Below are positions 23,300-27,783 of a stretch of 27,783 bases of DNA, piece by piece. Source of the stretch: BJGO01 sp039810885. Its GTDB lineage: Bacteria > Bacteroidota > Bacteroidia > Chitinophagales > UBA10324. The stretch covers positions 1 to 27,783 of the forward strand of contig JBDHXV010000036.1 of NCBI GenBank assembly GCA_039810885.1, in the 5' to 3' direction. The notes beneath the pieces were generated by a model. The model saw nothing but the letters and a program-made list of their open reading frames with translations. It had not been told where the DNA came from and did no database searches. Every line of letters starts with the position of its first letter. Within the stretch, counting starts at the first letter, position 1. Made by a program: the position numbers and the translations under genes.

Positions 23300-23881
23300 G
23301 TGCAATCTTTCATCGCTCAACACCCGGATTATTACAATTGGCTAATCCTACCATTATTAATTTTCCTTTCACGTATTTGCGATGTGTCGCTTAGCACAAT
23401 ACGAAGTATCTTTTTACATAAAGGATTTAAAAAGATGGTGCCCGTCTTTGGCTTCTTCGAGGTACTGCTTTGGATTATCGTGATATCGCAAATAATGAAG
23501 AACCTTAATAATTGGATGTGTTACATTGCTTGGGCCTCGGGATATTCATTAGGTACTATAGTGGGGATGGCCATAGAAGAAAAACTTGCACTGGGGCTGA
23601 AAGTAGTTCGCATTATAGTAACAGATAATGGCGAAAGAATAATTGCAGCCTTGCGCGAGAAACGGCAAGGCGTAACTGTACTTGACGGAAGAGGTGCTTT
23701 AGGCCCCATTAAGATGATTTACACTGTTGCAAACCGTAAAGAGGTTCCTCAGATTGAAGAGATGATTTTAAACTATTACCCCGATGCTTTTTATAGTGTA
23801 GAAGAAATTAAAGAAGTACATAAAGGGACGTTTACGCCCACAGGAGGCAGTTTGCTGAAAAAATTATTTTCCAGGAGTTAG
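23300..23881 (+). CDS. UPF0316 / DUF2179-DUF5698 membrane protein
   Basis: 193 residues from GTG 23300; no ATG lies near the expected N-terminus. Three hydrophobic helices (about 15-30, 45-65 and 72-92) carry SRICDVSLSTIRSIFLHKG, then FGFFEVLLWIIVISQIM, then ASGYSLGTIVGMAIEEKL. A soluble C-terminal domain (~98-180) of the DUF2179 type follows: VRIIVTDNGERIIAALREK, then GVTVLDGRGALGP, then PDAFYSVEEIK. DUF2179 domains are thought to bind small ligands; the precise role is not known. It is the last gene of the plus-strand run, 33 bases after the previous one, and converges on the propeller-protein gene with overlapping stop codons. Confidence 0.9.
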   Translation: MQSFIAQHPDYYNWLILPLLIFLSRICDVSLSTIRSIFLHKGFKKMVPVFGFFEVLLWIIVISQIMKNLNNWMCYIAWASGYSLGTIVGMAIEEKLALGLKVVRIIVTDNGERIIAALREKRQGVTVLDGRGALGPIKMIYTVANRKEVPQIEEMILNYYPDAFYSVEEIKEVHKGTFTPTGGSLLKKLFSRS

Positions 23882-25554
23882 TATAAAAAAAACCACGGCA
23901 GCACACAGACCCCATCTGCATCTTGCAGATGAACATAATAAATGCCGTTGCTTAAGCTAATCGGTAAGAAAGAATTCAACGAGACAAATCGAACATCAGC
24001 ACGAGCGATGAATCGAGTTAACTCATTGCCTTGCATATCTGTTATAACTATTTGTGTTTCCTTATCACCCGAAACAAAAAGCATTACATCACGAGCGGAT
24101 GGGTTGGGATAAAGCATCGAGGTGTTTAAGTGCGATATATACTCAACTCCGACAGGTGATGTAAAACACTTCTCATCATCATTCAACATAAAGAACATCA
24201 TGTCATTTCCGCCTTTACCTCTTATTCTATGAATGCCAGCATAAAGTGAATCAGTGAAATACCCACACACATAAACTTTACCAAATTTATCGGCAGTTAC
24301 TCCGGTACCGAGATTGCTATTGGTGCCAAGTGTATTCTTAAGCCAAACCAATTCTCCCTGGGTGTTCAATTTTGCAACATAGGTGTCCCCAAAGGCACAA
24401 CGTTCTGTGTGTATTATGTTTTGTTGCTGCGGCAATTCGGGTGTAGCACCTGCAAAGTAGGTGGTTAAGCCGGTAAATAGAATATCACCTTTGCAATTAA
24501 TGGAGATATCGCTGATTTGATCAGCTCCTGTATCTGGAAATCCGCGAAATAGCCACTGCTTGTTCCCTTCATAATCGAGCTTCACAACAAAAATTTCCCC
24601 GCTCGGATCAGGTATCATAATAGTGTCTTGAAAGGTAAGGGTGTCTTGCATCCAACAACCCATATAAACATCCTGATCATGACCGATATTGATTGCATTC
24701 GCCACTTCGGTAGAAGCACCTCCTGATGTTCTTATCCAATCTAATGCCCCATCACGTCGTTGAGATAAATAGAATATGTCAAACATTCCATTTGAAAAAA
24801 CATGTGTGGTATCTGCTTGCAGCATAGAATCAAATTTTCCACATATAAAGGCACGCCCCGAGCTATCGACGGCGAGCGCAGACGATAAATTGATTCCAAC
24901 GCCGTGATATGATGTAACGTGTTCAACCGATCCGCTTGAATCCATTCGCGCAACCAAAAAATCGTAAGTGCCAGTACATGGGTATATGTCCGATTCTATA
25001 TAACAAGGGCCTGAATAATTAATCGCGCAAAAAATCTCTCTTCGGTTACAAGATAACCCTCCAACAAATTCATATCCATTTTGACTTCCTGCCGTTTTAA
25101 TCCAATTTGTATTTCCGGTTGCAGGATTGATAGAAACAATAAACACATCGTCAAACCCATGACTATAGACTTTGTAATCTCCTAAATCTAAAGAATCGCT
25201 AAAAGTGCCTGCAATGATAAGCTGAGAAGAAGAAAACCATGCCATACGCATAAGTTGATCGTCCTTGGGTCCCTTAAATTGTTTTACCCAATAGCTAATA
25301 CCGGTACTATCCGACTTGATAAGAAGGCCATCGAACAGTCCATTGCTAACATACAAGTTGTTATAAACCATGATGCTATCCGTAAATTGGCCGCACACGA
25401 ATATATTCCCGTTGTTGTCGGTTACTATGTGTTGTGCATTATCCGCAAACTGACCGCCATAATGATTAATCCAAGCGACATTATTCTGTGCCAATAATGA
25501 ATGATTAAAAAATAGCAAAACACATAAGAAGATAAAAGCAATTCTGTAACTCAT
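23878..25554 (-). CDS. Secreted seven-bladed propeller protein with type IX sorting domain
   Basis: 558 residues from ATG 25554. The signal peptide (1-22) ends in SLLAQ. The body has seven repeats of about 62 residues, each with a strand like GNIFVCGQFTDSI: near 49, 110, 172, 233, 295, 356 and 425. This matches the SBBP (seven-bladed propeller) pattern with a full set of blades. The C-terminal domain from ~480 (LYPNPS, then IVITDMQGNEL, then SLSNGIYYVHL) is a clear type A type IX sorting domain, so the protein should be exported through the outer membrane and anchored or released. The ending WFFLY is unusual for this domain, which normally ends in a short basic strand. Ligand unknown. Stop codons overlap those of the convergent UPF0316 gene. 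Confidence 0.9.
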   Translation of the reverse strand: MSYRIAFIFLCVLLFFNHSLLAQNNVAWINHYGGQFADNAQHIVTDNNGNIFVCGQFTDSIMVYNNLYVSNGLFDGLLIKSDSTGISYWVKQFKGPKDDQLMRMAWFSSSQLIIAGTFSDSLDLGDYKVYSHGFDDVFIVSINPATGNTNWIKTAGSQNGYEFVGGLSCNRREIFCAINYSGPCYIESDIYPCTGTYDFLVARMDSSGSVEHVTSYHGVGINLSSALAVDSSGRAFICGKFDSMLQADTTHVFSNGMFDIFYLSQRRDGALDWIRTSGGASTEVANAINIGHDQDVYMGCWMQDTLTFQDTIMIPDPSGEIFVVKLDYEGNKQWLFRGFPDTGADQISDISINCKGDILFTGLTTYFAGATPELPQQQNIIHTERCAFGDTYVAKLNTQGELVWLKNTLGTNSNLGTGVTADKFGKVYVCGYFTDSLYAGIHRIRGKGGNDMMFFMLNDDEKCFTSPVGVEYISHLNTSMLYPNPSARDVMLFVSGDKETQIVITDMQGNELTRFIARADVRFVSLNSFLPISLSNGIYYVHLQDADGVCVLPWFFLY

Positions 25555-25602
25555 CCTTGCAAAGTTCTATACAAGATTACACTATCTGTGCTCGGATTAT
25601 TG

Positions 25603-25622
25603 ACACTTTAGTTCCAAAGTGT
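25603..25622. repeat. Short inverted repeat in the divergent region before rpsU
   Basis: ACACTTT (25603-25609) and AAAGTGT (25616-25622) surround a 6-base spacer. It lies 49 bases upstream of the propeller-protein start, in a 269-base region with no gene. It could be an operator or a hairpin in that gene's leader; chance is possible. Confidence 0.3.
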
Positions 25623-25767
25623 TGTTAAATATAAATGCGATAAATATAGAGTTCGTTCGTCACAAACCGCAACTCTAATGAGTAAGCAGCTCTCGTAAAG
25701 TTATATACTTACCAAATAGATACTTGCCTCAAGCATTGCCACATAAACATTGTCATTTCTATGAAAA

Positions 25768-25798
25768 TTTGATTTTCTCAATTATCCTCTTATTTTTG
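25768..25798 (+). promoter_or_regulatory. Canonical Bacteroidota promoter for rpsU
   Basis: TTTG (25768-25771) and TATTTTTG (25791-25798) are separated by 19 bases, a full match in sequence and spacing. Predicted start near 25802, leader about 22 bases. Confidence 0.75.
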
Positions 25799-25823
25799 CC
25801 AACCCAAAATACAAACTGAATAC

Positions 25824-26018
25824 ATGTTAATTATTGACACTCGCGAATCAGAATCTCTCGACAAGGCTTTAAAAAAGTACAAAAAGAAGTATGAAAAAGC
25901 CGGCATCTTGAAACAACTTCGTAATCGCCAGTCATTTACAAAAAAATCAATCCGTCGCCGTACTACTGTACTCAAAGCCATATACCGCAACGGAATGATG
26001 TTAGAAAACGAAGGATAA
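25824..26018 (+). CDS. rpsU: 30S ribosomal protein S21
   Basis: 64 residues, typical size. ESLDKALKKYKKKYEKAGIL (residues 10-29) and the basic C-terminal half (QSFTKKSIRRR) are the S21 signature. S21 joins the small subunit near the anti-Shine-Dalgarno end of 16S rRNA; in Bacteroidota bS21 is part of the arrangement that hides the anti-SD sequence, in keeping with the scarcity of Shine-Dalgarno sites in this window. It is followed by xerC and hpf, the conserved order in this phylum. A canonical promoter precedes it. Confidence 0.95.
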   Translation: MLIIDTRESESLDKALKKYKKKYEKAGILKQLRNRQSFTKKSIRRRTTVLKAIYRNGMMLENEG

Positions 26019-26046
26019 TTCTCCTTTCGCAAAGCCATTGGAAAGA

Positions 26047-26054
26047 TACATTTG
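26047..26054 (+). promoter_or_regulatory. -7 element before xerC
   Basis: TACATTTG matches TAnnTTTG exactly and ends 10 bases before GTG 26065. It would give a leader of only about 5-7 bases. No -33 TTTG at suitable spacing; xerC may also be read from the rpsU promoter. Confidence 0.4.
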
Positions 26055-26064
26055 ACATCTTTCC

Positions 26065-26949
26065 GTGGATCTCGTACAATCTTTCTTTAATTACCTGCAA
26101 TTTGAGAAGCGCTATTCTGCGCATACACTCACCTCATACCGGAATGATCTTACCGGCTTCATAGATTTTTTACAAGATAAATATGATGGCATCCCGATTC
26201 AGGAGGCTTGTCATATCCACATTAGAAGCTGGATGGTGGAATTAATGGCTAAGGGTATTCAGCCTCGCTCTGTGAATCGAAAACTCAGCACGCTCAAATC
26301 ATTTTATAAATATCTGCTCAAGAATGGACGTATTTCAAAAAGCCCTTTATTAAAAGTTACCGCTCCCAAGGTATCAAAACGGTTACCCATATTCCTTGAT
26401 GAGCAAAGTATGGCTAAATTGGTTGTAAAGCCTGAGAGTAACGAGTATCAAAGCTTTCGCGATTACATAATAGTAAAGTTATTTTATTCTACGGGATTAC
26501 GTGTGTCGGAACTGGCTTCTCTAAAGTGTGCAGATATTAACTTTTCTCAAAAAAACATTAAAGTGCTGGGTAAGGGTAACAAAGAGCGAATAATGCCGTT
26601 AGAAAAGTCTATATTAGAGGAGTTGAAATTATACATGCTTATCAGAGAAGAACAACTGCAGGATAAGTTATCAGAAGCACTATTTCTGAGCAACAGGCTA
26701 AGTCCTATATATCCCAGAGCCATACACCGCATAGTTACATGTCAGATTGCTATGGTTAGTAAGATAGAAAAGAAGAGCCCACACATACTTAGACACACCT
26801 TCGCAACACATTTGTTAAATCATGGTGCTGAGATTAATGCAATAAAGGAACTACTCGGGCATGCAAATCTTTCTGCGACTCAAGTTTATACGCATAATTC
26901 AATCGAAAAATTAAAGAATACCTATAAGAAAGCACATCCCAAAGCATAA
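26065..26949 (+). CDS. xerC: Tyrosine recombinase XerC/XerD-type
   Basis: 294 residues from GTG 26065. An N-terminal SAM-like DNA-binding domain (~1-85) is followed by the catalytic domain with the full set of residues: Arg146 (STGLRVSELASLK), Lys170 (GKGNKER), His240 and Arg243 (HILRHTFATHLL), His266 (LLGHANLSATQ) and Tyr275 (VYTHN). XerC/D proteins resolve chromosome dimers at dif. Size, intact motifs and the conserved rpsU - xerC - hpf position indicate the housekeeping recombinase rather than an integrase of the phage module at the left end. Whether it is XerC or XerD cannot be settled from this gene alone. Confidence 0.92.
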   Translation: MDLVQSFFNYLQFEKRYSAHTLTSYRNDLTGFIDFLQDKYDGIPIQEACHIHIRSWMVELMAKGIQPRSVNRKLSTLKSFYKYLLKNGRISKSPLLKVTAPKVSKRLPIFLDEQSMAKLVVKPESNEYQSFRDYIIVKLFYSTGLRVSELASLKCADINFSQKNIKVLGKGNKERIMPLEKSILEELKLYMLIREEQLQDKLSEALFLSNRLSPIYPRAIHRIVTCQIAMVSKIEKKSPHILRHTFATHLLNHGAEINAIKELLGHANLSATQVYTHNSIEKLKNTYKKAHPKA

Positions 26950-26982
26950 ACACACATTGTTTCATAAAAAATAAATACCATT

Positions 26983-27282
26983 ATGGAAGTAAAAATTCAC
27001 GCCATTCATTTTCATGCCGATCAGAAACTGGTTTCTTTTATTCAAGAGAGGATATCCAAGGTTGACCAGTTTTTTGACAAAATCACCGGTACGGAAGTCT
27101 TCTTAAAGCTAGAAAGTAACGGGAGCAACGTAAAAGACAAAGTTGCTGAAATCAAAGTAACCTTACCGGGTAAGGTCTTATTCTCAGAGGAACGAAGTAA
27201 AGTTTTTGAAGAATCCTTTGATACAGCTCTAAACTCTATCCTAAAACAAGTAAAAAAACATAAGGAAAAGATAAAAGGATGA
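26983..27282 (+). CDS. hpf: Ribosome hibernation-promoting factor, short form (HPF/RaiA family)
   Basis: 99 residues, the short-form length, lacking the C-terminal dimerisation domain of long HPF. MEVKIHAIHFHADQKLVSFI opens the beta-alpha-beta-beta-beta-alpha fold. KVDQFFDKITGTEVFLKLES and VAEIKVTLPGKVLFSEE follow, and a basic C-terminus (KKHKEKIKG) would contact rRNA. Such proteins bind the 30S decoding region in stationary phase and stop translation. It lies 33 bases after xerC and is closed by a terminator before the tRNA cluster. Confidence 0.94.
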   Translation: MEVKIHAIHFHADQKLVSFIQERISKVDQFFDKITGTEVFLKLESNGSNVKDKVAEIKVTLPGKVLFSEERSKVFEESFDTALNSILKQVKKHKEKIKG

Positions 27283-27306
27283 TCTCATCTTAATCTGAGA
27301 ATAAGG

Positions 27307-27332
27307 AAGTGCCCGATGCGGCACTTTTTTTA
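27307..27332 (+). terminator. Intrinsic terminator after hpf
   Basis: AAGTGCC (27307-27313) pairs with GGCACTT (27320-27326) around a 6-base loop, followed by a run of T. It begins 24 bases past the hpf stop and closes the rpsU-xerC-hpf unit. Confidence 0.88.
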
Positions 27333-27357
27333 TTTATTGCCATTAAGAAATTCGATT

Positions 27358-27386
27358 TTTGAATTTGGTAGCATCATGTATATTTG
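27358..27386 (+). promoter_or_regulatory. Promoter of the tRNA Thr-Tyr-Gly cluster
   Basis: TTTG (27358-27361) and TATATTTG (27379-27386), 17 bases apart. Predicted start near 27390, about 55 bases before the first mature tRNA; the three tRNAs probably share this transcript. Confidence 0.6.
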
Positions 27387-27446
27387 CACGCCTAAAATTT
27401 TCGAGATTATTATGTGATACACACATATAATATATTGAAAATGATC

Positions 27447-27520
27447 GCCGATGTAGCTCAGTTGGCCAGAGCTACTGATTTGTAATCAGTGGGTCGGGGG
27501 TTCGAATCCCTCCATCGGCT
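27447..27520 (+). tRNA. tRNA-Thr(TGT)
   Basis: 74 bases. Acceptor GCCGATG/CATCGGC, D-stem GCTC/GAGC, anticodon stem ACTGA/TCAGT with loop TTTGTAA (anticodon TGT, reading ACA), T-arm with TTCGAAT, discriminator T. CCA not encoded. First of a Thr-Tyr-Gly run usually found upstream of tuf in Bacteroidota. Confidence 0.97.
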
Positions 27521-27554
27521 CAGGTTCTTTAACATAATTCATTCGCTTTTGCGC

Positions 27555-27637
27555 GGGGAGATTCCAGAGTGGCCAAATGGGGCAGACTGTAAATCTGTTG
27601 ACTTATGTCTTCGGAGGTTCGAATCCTCCTCTCCCCA
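27555..27637 (+). tRNA. tRNA-Tyr(GTA)
   Basis: 83 bases. Acceptor GGGGAGA/TCTCCCC with discriminator A, anticodon stem GCAGA/TCTGT with loop CTGTAAA (anticodon GTA), a long class II variable arm and T-stem GGAGG/CCTCC. CCA not encoded. Confidence 0.96.
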
Positions 27638-27704
27638 CAATTTATAGCTGAAGGAATAGACAAGAAAAATGTCCCCTCAGTTAAAAAGGCAAAAAGATAA
27701 ATAA

Positions 27705-27777
27705 GCGGGAGTAGCTCAGTTGGTAGAGCATCAGCCTTCCAAGCTGAACGTCGCGGGTTCGAGTCTCGTCTCCCGCT
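27705..27777 (+). tRNA. tRNA-Gly(TCC)
   Basis: 73 bases. Acceptor GCGGGAG/CTCCCGC, D-stem GCTC/GAGC, anticodon stem TCAGC/GCTGA with loop CTTCCAA (anticodon TCC), T-stem GCGGG/CTCGT with two G-U pairs, discriminator T. CCA not encoded. It ends 6 bases before the window edge. Confidence 0.96.
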
Positions 27778-27783
27778 CTACAT

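Noticed and set aside
26065..26949. XerC as the integrase of the phage module at the left edge
   Set aside because: It lies 22 kb away in the conserved rpsU-xerC-hpf order, has housekeeping Xer length and motifs, and no attachment-site repeat was seen near either place.
1..27783. CRISPR array, insertion sequence, riboswitch or replication origin
   Set aside because: I saw no regularly spaced direct repeats, transposase motifs, recognisable aptamer cores or DnaA-box clusters.

Overview
The window reads as chromosomal DNA of a Bacteroidota bacterium, possibly Chitinophagales or Sphingobacteriales (the order-level guess is weak). Four things point there: PorP/SprF and two secreted proteins with type IX secretion C-terminal domains; repeated promoters of the Bacteroidota form TTTG / TAnnTTTG; almost no Shine-Dalgarno sequences; and the conserved gene order rpsU - xerC - hpf - tRNA-Thr - tRNA-Tyr - tRNA-Gly. 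The base composition is AT-rich. None of the five tRNA genes encodes CCA. No stretch of more than 300 bases lacks a gene; the largest gap is 269 bases, before rpsU.

Layout, left to right. (1) 1-3631: four tightly packed phage tail genes, the first cut by the window edge. They form a Bacteroidota-type tail-tip/baseplate and fibre module and end in a terminator whose right arm is duplicated. (2) 3802-4863: a lone PorP/SprF-family outer-membrane protein. (3) 5014-10561: rplA-rplJ-rplL-rpoB with its own promoter, a hairpin between rplL and rpoB, and a strong terminator straight after rpoB. rplK is absent upstream and rpoC is absent downstream. (4) 10671-12666: tRNA-Thr(CGT) and an MsbA-like ABC exporter. 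(5) 12687-17960, minus strand: tRNA-Ser(GGA), a 1018-residue repeat-rich secreted protein, and an ABC-F ATPase. (6) 18105-23881, plus strand: BatA-like vWA membrane protein, dihydroorotase-like protein, DUF4199 protein, polyprenyl-phosphate-type glycosyltransferase, small four-helix membrane protein and UPF0316/DUF2179 protein. The first five are overlapping or nearly contiguous. (7) 23878-25554, minus strand: a secreted protein with a predicted seven-bladed propeller and a type IX sorting domain. (8) 25824-27777: rpsU, xerC, hpf and the tRNA cluster Thr(TGT)-Tyr(GTA)-Gly(TCC).

The most notable large-scale signal is gene order. In most Bacteroidota block (8) runs into tuf-secE-nusG-rplK-rplA-rplJ-rplL-rpoB-rpoC. 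Here the rplA-to-rpoB piece lies about 15 kb to the left of block (8), and is cut off from both rplK and rpoC. This suggests the cluster was broken by rearrangement, and new promoters and terminators now bound the displaced piece. Other points worth a second look are the dihydroorotase homologue that has lost most catalytic residues, the Asn in RpoB at the position of E. coli His526, promoters that imply leaderless or near-leaderless mRNAs, and the phage tail module beside an orphan PorP/SprF gene.
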